Position numbers and translations under genes: made by a program. From CAMPJM01 sp964440915 (lineage in GTDB: Bacteria; Bacteroidota; Bacteroidia; Cytophagales; Cyclobacteriaceae): a DNA stretch of 15,610 nt. Positions 6,677 to 13,652 of the stretch are shown piece after piece (within the stretch, counting starts at the first letter, position 1; the number at the start of each line of letters is the position of its first letter). Location of the stretch: NCBI GenBank assembly GCA_964440915.1, contig CAYTTV010000069.1, forward strand, positions 1-15,610, in the 5' to 3' direction. The notes below the pieces were generated by a model. The model ran no database searches. It saw only the letters and a program-made list of their open reading frames with translations, and had not been told where the DNA came from.

Positions 6677-8194
6677 ATGAAGCTCTTCTTTAGCTCGTTT
6701 CTGGTATGCATGTGCATGACAGTCACAACTTTAGCACAAAACATGATGGGGATTTCAACAAGCAATTATGCTGGCACCCATAGTGTAATAGTCAATCCTG
6801 CAAACGTAGCAGATACTCGACAGGGTTTTTATTTAAATTTGGTATCTGGGAACGCCTTTTTTGGCAATACCATGTTCGTTTGGGATGGCGCCTCGCCCCC
6901 ATATAAGTTTTTTATGAATGAGAATGACTTTGAAGATGATTATTTGAAAGAGACCAATCGGCATAAACCTGCCCTTGCCAATGTAGGATTAGATTTAAGA
7001 GGACCTTCTTTTCTGCTTAAATTAAATAATAAAAGCGGAATAGCTGTACATACAAGAACACGGGTGTTGGCACATGGCAATAATGTTTCTGAAGGCATAA
7101 GGACCCTAGTGTTGGATGATATTGATTTGGATGAGCTCGTGGGAAAGAAATATAACAACAATACCTTTACTGTAAATGCCAATGCCTTCTCAGAGATAGG
7201 CTTAACCTATGGAAGGACTGTTTGGGAATCGGAAACTCATTTTTTGAAAGCTGGCGTCACAGTAAAGCGGTTAATAGGATCTTATTCTGCTTTTGCAGTG
7301 AGTGAACATTTGGATTTTGGTATCCAAGAAGGTGCTGATGAGACATATTTCTTAGAGATTGAAAAAGCCAAAATGAGATATGGATATAGTACCGATAGCG
7401 ATCTTGAAGATGAAATAAACCCATTTGAAGCCGAATCAATAGGTACTGGATGGGGCTTTGATATAGGGGTAGTATACGAGTTCCGTCCTCACATAGAACA
7501 GTACCGCTATGTCATGGATGGCGAAGTGCATTTGGACAATAGTGCAAACAAATATTTATTCAGCGTCGGACTGTCGCTTCTTGACATGGGCAGTATTAAG
7601 TACGATAGTGACATGGCCTACCATTACGCTTTTGAGAAATCGCACTTTATAATCACCGAGGAGGACCTGGATGATATTGGAGAGAATCCGACAGAGGTTA
7701 TCAATGATATATTTGATCTGGATCCGACCAAGGCAACACATTCGTTCAAAACAGGATTGCCCACCGCCCTCCGTTTATTTGTAGATTATAGAATAGCCAA
7801 AAAAGTCTATACCAATTTTACGTTGATTCACGGACTGCGTGGAAAAGAAGCCGTCGCTATGCGCAAGTTTTCTCAAGCATCGATAACACCAAGGGTAGAG
7901 ATGAAATGGTTTGAGCTGGCTATGCCCATATCGATGATAGATAACTATACAAATTTCGCTTTGGGAGCAAGCATAAAACTAGGTCCATTATTTTTGGGTT
8001 CAGATAATTTAGGGGGTATGTTGGGCATCGGAAAGCTTACCGGAGTGGATGTTTATGCAGGTATTGCTTTGCCTCTGTATAAGGGCAAGATAAAAGATAA
8101 AGACAATGACGGTATATCCAACAGAAAAGATAAGTGCAAAAAAATACCTGGCCTACCAGATTATAATGGCTGCCCTGAAGAGGCTGCTCTTTAA
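6677..8194 (+). CDS. DUF5723-type outer-membrane protein with C-terminal type-3 repeat
   Basis: The 505-residue product starts with a signal peptide (MKLFFSSFLVCMCMTVTTLAQ, cleavage after LAQ). The body alternates polar and hydrophobic residues and ends strands with aromatic residues, as in outer-membrane beta-barrels. The beginning, NMMGISTSNYAGTHSVIVNPAN, resembles the DUF5723 family of Bacteroidetes, whose function is unknown. Near the C-terminus (about 473-487) lies DKDNDGISNRKDKC followed by PGLPDYNGCP, a thrombospondin type-3, calcium-binding repeat. In OmpA-like proteins this repeat links a barrel to the peptidoglycan-binding domain, but here the protein ends five residues later. No downstream frame continues it. 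It sits alone between two promoters. Confidence 0.8.
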   Translation: MKLFFSSFLVCMCMTVTTLAQNMMGISTSNYAGTHSVIVNPANVADTRQGFYLNLVSGNAFFGNTMFVWDGASPPYKFFMNENDFEDDYLKETNRHKPALANVGLDLRGPSFLLKLNNKSGIAVHTRTRVLAHGNNVSEGIRTLVLDDIDLDELVGKKYNNNTFTVNANAFSEIGLTYGRTVWESETHFLKAGVTVKRLIGSYSAFAVSEHLDFGIQEGADETYFLEIEKAKMRYGYSTDSDLEDEINPFEAESIGTGWGFDIGVVYEFRPHIEQYRYVMDGEVHLDNSANKYLFSVGLSLLDMGSIKYDSDMAYHYAFEKSHFIITEEDLDDIGENPTEVINDIFDLDPTKATHSFKTGLPTALRLFVDYRIAKKVYTNFTLIHGLRGKEAVAMRKFSQASITPRVEMKWFELAMPISMIDNYTNFALGASIKLGPLFLGSDNLGGMLGIGKLTGVDVYAGIALPLYKGKIKDKDNDGISNRKDKCKKIPGLPDYNGCPEEAAL

Positions 8195-8271
8195 CCCTGG
8201 CATCTGAATAATACTTCTAAAAAAGCAACTATCTAAAAATCAACTAGAAGATTTCAATTGTTTAATGTTGC

Positions 8272-8279
8272 TATATTTG
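8272..8279 (+). promoter_or_regulatory. -7 element before the M42-like peptidase gene
   Basis: TATATTTG is an exact TAnnTTTG match, 28 bases before the ATG at 8308, which would give a short leader. A TTG lies only 11 bases upstream (8258-8260), so the -33 element is not convincing. Confidence 0.45.
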
Positions 8280-8307
8280 CTCCTGTTTTGCCTTTAAACA
8301 TGAGACA

Positions 8308-9225
8308 ATGCCCATGCAACTATTGAAGGATCTACTAGGAGTGCACGCACCTTCTGGTGAGGAGGCTGCCATGAAAGCTTTCATTTTAGAGTATGTCTTA
8401 GAAAACCAAGCAAGGTGGAAAACTAAGCCGGTCCTTTTTCATGGAGATGAACTTATGGATTGTATCGTGCTAAGTTTTGGGACTCCAAGAACTGCTGTAT
8501 TTGCTCACATGGACAGCATAGGTTTCACGGTGCGTCATGCGAATCAACTTGTTCCTATTGGTGGCCCTGAAGTGAAATCGGGTTACTGGCTAACAGGTCA
8601 GGATGCATTAGGCCCTATAGAATGCAAGCTTGTTGTGGGCAATCACTATGATCTTGCTTATGATTTTGGAAGAGGAATCGAAAGGGGTACTAGTTTGGTG
8701 TTCAAAAACAACTTTAGAGAAACGAGAGATTACATACAATCGCCATACCTTGACAACAGGCTTGGGGTGTACAACGCGCTACGGCTTGCAGAAACTTTAG
8801 AAAACGGCATTATTGTGTTCAGTTGTTGGGAAGAACATGGGGGAGGATCCGTTCCTTTTTTAGCAAAATTCATATACGAGCGCTTCCAAGTCCGACAAGC
8901 CTTGATCTCCGACATCACTTGGGTTACTGAGGCAGTTAGGCCCGGCAAGGGTGTAGCCATTTCTCTAAGAGACAGCTATATTCCAAGAAGGTCCTATGTA
9001 GATAAGATCGTAGCCCTAGCAGAAACGTCGGGCATTCCTTTTCAAATCGAGGTAGAAGGCACTGGTGCTAGCGACGGAAAAGAACTTCAATTGTCCCCTT
9101 ATCCTTTTGATTGGTGTTTTATAGGAGCGCCAGAAAGTCATGTGCATTCTCCAGATGAGAAAGTGCATAAAAACGATATAGTCAGCATGTTGTCAATGTA
9201 CAAGATCTTGATGGAAGCTTTATAA
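8308..9225 (+). CDS. M42-like zinc metallopeptidase
   Basis: This 305-residue cytoplasmic protein resembles the M20/M42 aminopeptidase/glutamyl-aminopeptidase clan, closest to M42. The expected dinuclear metal site can be read off: His67 (FAHMDS), bridging Asp149 (YLDNRLG), Glu175-Glu176 (WEEHGGG, catalytic base then ligand), Asp202 (ISDITW) and His280 (HVHSPDE). All ligands are present, so it should be active on peptides, probably trimming N-terminal residues in peptide recycling. It is shorter than typical M42 enzymes (about 330-360 residues), with loss likely in the inserted lid domain. An alternative ATG lies two codons downstream, at 8314. The start at 8308 is kept because it is first in frame after the promoter. 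Confidence 0.85.
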   Translation: MPMQLLKDLLGVHAPSGEEAAMKAFILEYVLENQARWKTKPVLFHGDELMDCIVLSFGTPRTAVFAHMDSIGFTVRHANQLVPIGGPEVKSGYWLTGQDALGPIECKLVVGNHYDLAYDFGRGIERGTSLVFKNNFRETRDYIQSPYLDNRLGVYNALRLAETLENGIIVFSCWEEHGGGSVPFLAKFIYERFQVRQALISDITWVTEAVRPGKGVAISLRDSYIPRRSYVDKIVALAETSGIPFQIEVEGTGASDGKELQLSPYPFDWCFIGAPESHVHSPDEKVHKNDIVSMLSMYKILMEAL

Positions 9226-9297
9226 GGCCTTAAAAGAAAGGTAGAGGTTCGGAGGCAATTCCTCTTGAAGTATCTTATTATATGTAAAAGAAATATT

Positions 9298-9305
9298 TAT
9301 CTTTG
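9298..9305 (+). promoter_or_regulatory. -7 element upstream of hpt
   Basis: TATCTTTG is an exact TAnnTTTG match, 89 bases before the hpt ATG. No -33 TTG is seen at the expected spacing. Transcription would start at about 9311-9313, within the hairpin that follows directly, so the element may be coincidental. Confidence 0.35.
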
Positions 9306-9308
9306 TAT

Positions 9309-9341
9309 GCCCTATGAAACACAGGGCTTTTTTTATTTTTT
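9309..9341 (+). terminator. Probable terminator between the peptidase gene and hpt
   Basis: GCCCT (9309-9313) pairs with AGGGC (9323-9327), with an additional inner TG/CA pair, and is followed by TTTTTTTATTTTTT. The stem is short and interrupted but the U run is strong. It lies 84 bases after the peptidase stop codon and most simply ends that transcript. Confidence 0.6.
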
Positions 9342-9394
9342 GTCATTTGCCGTTGGTGCGTTATTTTTTAATGCGCTAGCGTATTGGAAGAAAC

Positions 9395-9934
9395 ATGAAA
9401 ATCAAGGACAAAGCATTTAGCATTTTTATTCCTCACAACAAAATCCTAGAGAGGGTGAAAGTGCTGGCTAAAGCCATCAATCAAGATTATGCAGGCCAAG
9501 ATCCCTTGTTCATAGCAATATTGAATGGTGCTTTTATGTTTACTTCCGACCTCATGAAAGAAATCGATATACCTTGTGAGCTTTCTTTTGCCAAGTTTTC
9601 CTCTTATGAATCCACATCCAGTACAGGCACTGTAAATGAGTTGGTGGGGTTAAAAGAAGAATTAAAGGGAAGACATGTCGTAGTTATAGAAGACATAGTG
9701 GACAGTGGGAACACAATTGCCCATGTAGGGACATTTTTAAAGGATAAGGGCGTTGGCTCATTTGCTGTAGCTACGTTGTTGTTTAAGCCAGAGGCCGTCC
9801 AGCGAGAAATAAATATTCAATACATCGGTTTTCCCATTCCAAAAACATTTGTGGTCGGATACGGATTGGATTATGATGGATATGGACGGAACCTTAAAGA
9901 TCTTTATCAACTTTCGGAAGATCCGATTTCATGA
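9395..9934 (+). CDS. hpt: Hypoxanthine phosphoribosyltransferase
   Basis: This 179-residue cytoplasmic enzyme converts hypoxanthine (and usually guanine) plus PRPP to IMP or GMP in purine salvage. The PRPP-binding motif VVVIEDIVDSGNT is at residues 95-107, with the acidic pair Glu99-Asp100. The active-site segment ILNGAFMF is at about 42-49, and the base-binding region FVVGYGLDYDGYGRNL at about 152-167 is the typical C-terminal signature. Length is normal for a bacterial HPRT. It is followed by adk after 27 bases, in a probable operon that links salvage with adenylate balance. Confidence 0.96.
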   Translation: MKIKDKAFSIFIPHNKILERVKVLAKAINQDYAGQDPLFIAILNGAFMFTSDLMKEIDIPCELSFAKFSSYESTSSTGTVNELVGLKEELKGRHVVVIEDIVDSGNTIAHVGTFLKDKGVGSFAVATLLFKPEAVQREINIQYIGFPIPKTFVVGYGLDYDGYGRNLKDLYQLSEDPIS

Positions 9935-9961
9935 TTTCAAACATTAAAAAATAATTTTACT

Positions 9962-10543
9962 ATGCTGAACATCATATTATTTGGCCCTCCAGGTGCAGGA
10001 AAGGGCACTCAAAGTGAGAAAATAATTCAAAAATATAACTTGAAGCATATAGCCACTGGTGATATTTTTAGAAAGCACCTCAGTGAAGGTACAGCACTGG
10101 GCAAGCTAGCACAAGGCTATATGAACGAAGGCAATCTCGTGCCTGATGAGGTAGTGATCGGAATGGTAGATGAGACCATCAAAGAAAACGAAGGTGCCAA
10201 TGGGTTTATTTTCGATGGATTTCCAAGGACTGTCACACAGGCCTCCGCACTAGACCGCTTGCTAGAAGAAAAGGGGGCACCCATAGCTGGGATGATTGCC
10301 CTCGATGTGCCCGAAGATGAACTGATAGCAAGAATAAAAAACAGAGGCAAGACATCCGGCAGAGCTGATGATCAAGATGAAACCAAAATACAGACTAGAA
10401 TAAAAGTCTATAAGGAAGAAACGCTCCCCGTTGCCAACTACTATGACAAGAAACACAAGTATGCTCAAATTTTGGGTGTAGGCAGCATCGAAGAGATATT
10501 TGATCAGATATGTGAAAAGATAGACGATTTTAAAGAAAAATAG
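9962..10543 (+). CDS. adk: Adenylate kinase
   Basis: This 193-residue enzyme catalyses AMP + ATP = 2 ADP in the cytoplasm. The P-loop GPPGAGKGTQ is at residues 8-17, the AMP-binding helix has ATGDIFRKHL (about 31-40), and the signature FDGFPRTVTQA is at about 84-94. The LID region is the short type without zinc-binding cysteines (GKTSGRADD), as is usual in Bacteroidetes. The ATG at 9962 starts directly with the conserved LNIILFGPPG. It is co-directional with hpt, 27 bases downstream, so probably co-transcribed. Confidence 0.97.
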   Translation: MLNIILFGPPGAGKGTQSEKIIQKYNLKHIATGDIFRKHLSEGTALGKLAQGYMNEGNLVPDEVVIGMVDETIKENEGANGFIFDGFPRTVTQASALDRLLEEKGAPIAGMIALDVPEDELIARIKNRGKTSGRADDQDETKIQTRIKVYKEETLPVANYYDKKHKYAQILGVGSIEEIFDQICEKIDDFKEK

Positions 10544-10646
10544 ACAAATGGCATTTTTTAGGTTTTAGGGAGTATTGCGTTTGAGGGCAGGCATTGTCAA
10601 TTGGCAATTAAATAATGGGAGCCATCACTTAGAATCTCTAAAAGAA

Positions 10647-10674
10647 ATTAGACATTAAACATTAGACATTAAAA
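10647..10674 (+). repeat. Four heptanucleotide repeats (ATTARAC) before obgE
   Basis: Units ATTAGAC, ATTAAAC, ATTAGAC and ATTAAAA follow one another without gaps, forming two 14-base copies with 13 of 14 identities. They end 10 bases before the obgE TTG start. The unit number could vary by replication slippage, which would shift the distance between promoter and start in steps of seven. Confidence 0.7.
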
Positions 10675-10684
10675 TAATTATCTA

Positions 10685-11677
10685 TTGGCTTCATCAAATT
10701 TTATAGATCACGTCAAGTTTTGTTCCAGATCGGGCGCAGGTGGGGCAGGGTCTGTCCACCTAAGGAGGGAAAAGCATGTGCCGAAAGGCGGTCCTGATGG
10801 AGGAAATGGTGGACGGGGTGGTCACATTATTCTAAGAGGGAATAGCCAACTGTGGACATTGTTACATCTTCGATACAAAAAGCACGTTATTGCCGGCAGG
10901 GGTGAAAATGGTGCAGGAAGCCGAAAGACAGGAAAGGATGGGGAAGACATAGTCCTCGATGTGCCCATAGGAACAGTAGCGAAAGATTCTGAAACGGGCG
11001 AGGTAAAAGCTGAAATAATAGAAGATGGACAGGAGGTAATCCTTACCCCTGGAGGAAGAGGAGGCTTAGGCAATGCGAATTTTAAATCTGCAACGAACCA
11101 AACTCCACGTTTTGCACAGCCGGGCGAGGAGGGCATAGAAGAGTGGATTGTGCTGGAGTTAAAGTTGCTGGCTGATGTGGGACTAGTGGGCTTTCCTAAT
11201 GCAGGAAAATCTACGCTCTTGTCTGCCATTTCGGCTGCCAAGCCCGAAATTGCCGATTATCCCTTTACAACTTTGGTTCCCAACCTAGGTGTGGTGGATT
11301 ATCGCGACTACAAATCCTTTGTAATGGCCGATATACCTGGTATCATAGAAGGTGCTTCAGAAGGAAAAGGTTTGGGAATCAGGTTCTTGAGGCATATTGA
11401 AAGAAATTCTGTTTTATTGTTTCTGGTGCCTGCCGACTCTGCCAATATAAGAGAAGAATATGCGATACTTTTAGGTGAGTTAGAGAAATATAATCCGCAG
11501 CTCTTGGATAAGACAAGATTGCTGGCTATTTCCAAAGCTGATTTGTTGGATGAAGAATTAAAAACGGCTATGGAGAAAGAGCTTCCCAAAGACATTCCTT
11601 ATGTATTCATCTCATCGATAGCTCAGATGGGACTGACCACATTAAAGGACATGATATGGCAGGCTCTGCAGGAATAA
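10685..11677 (+). CDS. obgE: Obg-family GTPase (CgtA/ObgE)
   Basis: This 330-residue GTPase takes part in late 50S ribosome assembly and stress control. The glycine-rich Obg domain spans about 1-158. The G domain follows with G1 GFPNAGKST (169-177), switch DYPFTT (191-196), G3 DIPGIIEGA (216-224), G4 SKAD (283-286, Ser in place of the usual Asn of NKxD) and G5 SS (310-311). The start is TTG: the next in-frame Met is Met214, a TAA lies five codons upstream, and the product then begins with the family's conserved ASSNFIDHVKF. It lies 141 bases after adk and may have its own promoter. The C-terminal variable domain of E. coli ObgE is absent. Confidence 0.96.
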   Translation: MASSNFIDHVKFCSRSGAGGAGSVHLRREKHVPKGGPDGGNGGRGGHIILRGNSQLWTLLHLRYKKHVIAGRGENGAGSRKTGKDGEDIVLDVPIGTVAKDSETGEVKAEIIEDGQEVILTPGGRGGLGNANFKSATNQTPRFAQPGEEGIEEWIVLELKLLADVGLVGFPNAGKSTLLSAISAAKPEIADYPFTTLVPNLGVVDYRDYKSFVMADIPGIIEGASEGKGLGIRFLRHIERNSVLLFLVPADSANIREEYAILLGELEKYNPQLLDKTRLLAISKADLLDEELKTAMEKELPKDIPYVFISSIAQMGLTTLKDMIWQALQE

Positions 11678-11690
11678 GGTTGGATAAAAG

Positions 11691-11703
11691 TGTCAAATTG
11701 TCA
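11691..11703. promoter_or_regulatory. TGNCA-N3-TGNCA site upstream of grpE
   Basis: TGTCA-AAT-TGTCA matches the motif found twice before hsp20. It lies 69-81 bases before the grpE ATG, just after the obgE stop codon. A degenerate second copy, TGACC-T-TGGCA, follows at 11711-11721. Shared motifs before two chaperone units suggest a common heat-shock regulator; this is inference. Confidence 0.5.
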
Positions 11704-11771
11704 TAGGCAATGACCTTGGCAGTATAATTGCCTCTTTAAAGCTTAATCTAAGTAGAAAATTTATTTTTAAT

Positions 11772-12383
11772 ATGGGAAAGGAAAATATCAATACAGAGCC
11801 CAATGAAAGGGCGGATGAATATACCGATAAGGAGCCAACAATACTGAATGAGGAAGAGGAGAACGTTGCTTCAGGTGAAGTTGAAGCGAAGGAGGCCAAC
11901 CAAGAACAAGAAAACGTCCAAGAAGAAGTAGACGAATTGGCTGCATTAAAAGCAGCGTTGGAAGAGGCCAAAGATAAGTACATAAGGCTATATTCTGAGT
12001 TTGAGAATTTCAGAAGACGCAATGCAAAAGAGCGTTTGGACCTAATAAAAACAGCCAATGAAGATTTGGTTTCTGCTCTTTTACCAGTGCTTGATGATTT
12101 TGAGCGTGCCACCCAAGCCATGGAATCTCAGGAGGATGTTAAGTCTATAAAAGAAGGCATTGAGCTTATATACAACAAACTGAATAAGTCGTTGGAGCAA
12201 AAGGGGCTAAAGCCCATGGGAAATCTGAAAGGGAAAGAGTTTGATGCTGATCTTCATGAAGCCATCACCCATACGCCTGCACCGGAAGAAAGCCTGAAAG
12301 GAAAAATAGTGGATGTGATAGAAAATGGCTACTACCTTAATGAAAAGGTAATCAGGTATGCCAGAGTTATAATAGGAGCATAA
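11772..12383 (+). CDS. grpE: GrpE nucleotide exchange factor
   Basis: This 203-residue cytoplasmic dimer releases ADP from DnaK so that substrate can leave. The first 50 residues are very acidic and disordered (EEEENVASGEVEAKEANQEQ). A long dimerisation helix with coiled-coil pattern spans about 55-95 (LKAALEEAKDKYIRLYSEFENFRRR), and the C-terminal beta-domain at about 145-203 contains the family's GKIVDVIENGYYLNEKVIRYARVII-type ending. The length is typical. It lies 94 bases after obgE, with the motif site between, and dnaJ follows after 4 bases. Confidence 0.97.
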   Translation: MGKENINTEPNERADEYTDKEPTILNEEEENVASGEVEAKEANQEQENVQEEVDELAALKAALEEAKDKYIRLYSEFENFRRRNAKERLDLIKTANEDLVSALLPVLDDFERATQAMESQEDVKSIKEGIELIYNKLNKSLEQKGLKPMGNLKGKEFDADLHEAITHTPAPEESLKGKIVDVIENGYYLNEKVIRYARVIIGA

Positions 12384-12387
12384 CATA

Positions 12388-13533
12388 ATGAGCAAAAGAG
12401 ATTACTACGAGATTCTAGGAGTAAGTAAAAATGCTACTGCCGATGAAATAAAAAAGGCCTATAGAAAAGTGGCCATTAAGTTTCATCCGGACAAAAACCC
12501 CGACGATCCTACTGCTGAAGATAAATTTAAGGAGGCTGCAGAAGCATATGAAGTACTGAGCAATCCTGAAAAAAAGCAGCGGTATGATCGCTTTGGTCAC
12601 CAAGGTGTGAATAGCGGCGGTTTTGGTGGTGGAAATATGAATATGGAGGACATATTCTCCCAGTTCGGTGATATTTTTGGTGGTGGCGGCAATCCTTTCG
12701 AAAGTTTCTTCGGTGGCGGTGGCGGTAGAGGACAGACAAGGAGAAGGAAAGGCCCCAATCTAAGAATTAAGCTGAAACTTACCTTAGAAGAAGTAGCCAA
12801 TGGTGTTGAAAAGAAAATAAAAGTCAAACGACACGTTACCTGTAAAGTCTGTGATGGCAATGGTGCAAAAAATGGGACATCCTTGCAGACATGTTCTACG
12901 TGTGGGGGAAGCGGCCAGGTGAGAAAGGTAATGAATACCATGCTCGGTCAAATGGTGTCGAGCAGCACATGTCCTAACTGTAGGGGAGAAGGCAAAATTG
13001 TAACAGATACCTGCGATGCATGCAAAGGGGATGGCCGTATGATGGAGGAGGAAGTAATTCCTATCAAAATACCGGCTGGTGTAAGCGAAGGGATGCAACT
13101 TTCTATGTCAGGAAAAGGCAATGTGCCGATACGGGGCGGCATTCCTGGCGATTTGCTAATTGTAATTGAGGAGGAAGAGCATGCGGTGCTGAAGCGAGAA
13201 GGGAATAATGTAGTTTACGACCTTTATATAAACTTTGCCGATGCTGCTTTGGGTACTTCCGTTGAAGTGCCTATCATAGACGGTTTCGTGAAAATCAAGA
13301 TTGAGCCAGCCACGCAGAGCGGGAAGATATTGAGACTTCGAGGAAAAGGGATACAAGATATTAACGGTTATGGACGAGGAGACCAACTCATCCATGTAAA
13401 TATTTGGACACCCAAGCAATTGACAAAAGAAGAGACGGCCATTCTTGAAGGTTTGAGAGATGCCCCTAATTTTGCCCCTAATCCGGGAAAAAATGAGAAG
13501 GGCTTTTTTGACAAAATGAAAGAGTTTTTTTAA
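12388..13533 (+). CDS. dnaJ: DnaJ co-chaperone (Hsp40)
   Basis: This 381-residue protein delivers substrates to DnaK and stimulates its ATPase. It has the complete class A layout: a J domain (1-70) with HPD at 33-35; a Gly/Phe-rich linker (about 72-116, GGFGGGNMNM, FFGGGGGRG); a zinc domain with four CxxCxGxG motifs whose cysteine pairs are 152/155, 169/172, 195/198 and 209/212; and the C-terminal substrate-binding domains (to 381). All eight zinc ligands are present. Four bases separate it from grpE, so the two are co-transcribed. DnaK itself is not in this window, which is common in Bacteroidetes. Confidence 0.98.
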   Translation: MSKRDYYEILGVSKNATADEIKKAYRKVAIKFHPDKNPDDPTAEDKFKEAAEAYEVLSNPEKKQRYDRFGHQGVNSGGFGGGNMNMEDIFSQFGDIFGGGGNPFESFFGGGGGRGQTRRRKGPNLRIKLKLTLEEVANGVEKKIKVKRHVTCKVCDGNGAKNGTSLQTCSTCGGSGQVRKVMNTMLGQMVSSSTCPNCRGEGKIVTDTCDACKGDGRMMEEEVIPIKIPAGVSEGMQLSMSGKGNVPIRGGIPGDLLIVIEEEEHAVLKREGNNVVYDLYINFADAALGTSVEVPIIDGFVKIKIEPATQSGKILRLRGKGIQDINGYGRGDQLIHVNIWTPKQLTKEETAILEGLRDAPNFAPNPGKNEKGFFDKMKEFF

Positions 13534-13550
13534 AATAGCTTTTAGTAGTG

Positions 13551-13579
13551 ACGTTGGAGACAGTTACCGTCTCCAACGT
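13551..13579 (+). terminator. Hairpin downstream of dnaJ, probable terminator
   Basis: ACGTTGGAGAC (13551-13561) and GTCTCCAACGT (13569-13579) form a perfect 11-bp stem with a 7-base loop, 18 bases after the dnaJ stop codon. The sequence after it lacks a long T run, so termination may be partial, or the hairpin may protect the mRNA 3' end. Confidence 0.6.
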
Positions 13580-13652
13580 GTTAATTTCATCTTCCCTATT
13601 AAATCATTCGTTTTTTTGTAACCTCATCAAATATTAATCGTAGAAGTGAGGC

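Noticed and set aside
10822..11241. 139-codon minus-strand frame inside obgE
   Set aside because: It is antisense to the glycine-rich Obg domain, which gives proline-rich open frames on the other strand. It has no independent support.
11711..11721. TGACC-T-TGGCA as a full second chaperone motif before grpE
   Set aside because: The spacer is one base rather than three and the first half deviates from TGNCA. It is mentioned only as a degenerate neighbour.
12597..12941. 114-codon minus-strand frame inside dnaJ, rich in proline and serine
   Set aside because: It is the antisense shadow of the Gly/Phe and zinc-domain coding sequence of dnaJ, has no upstream signals, and lies in a gene with complete conserved motifs.
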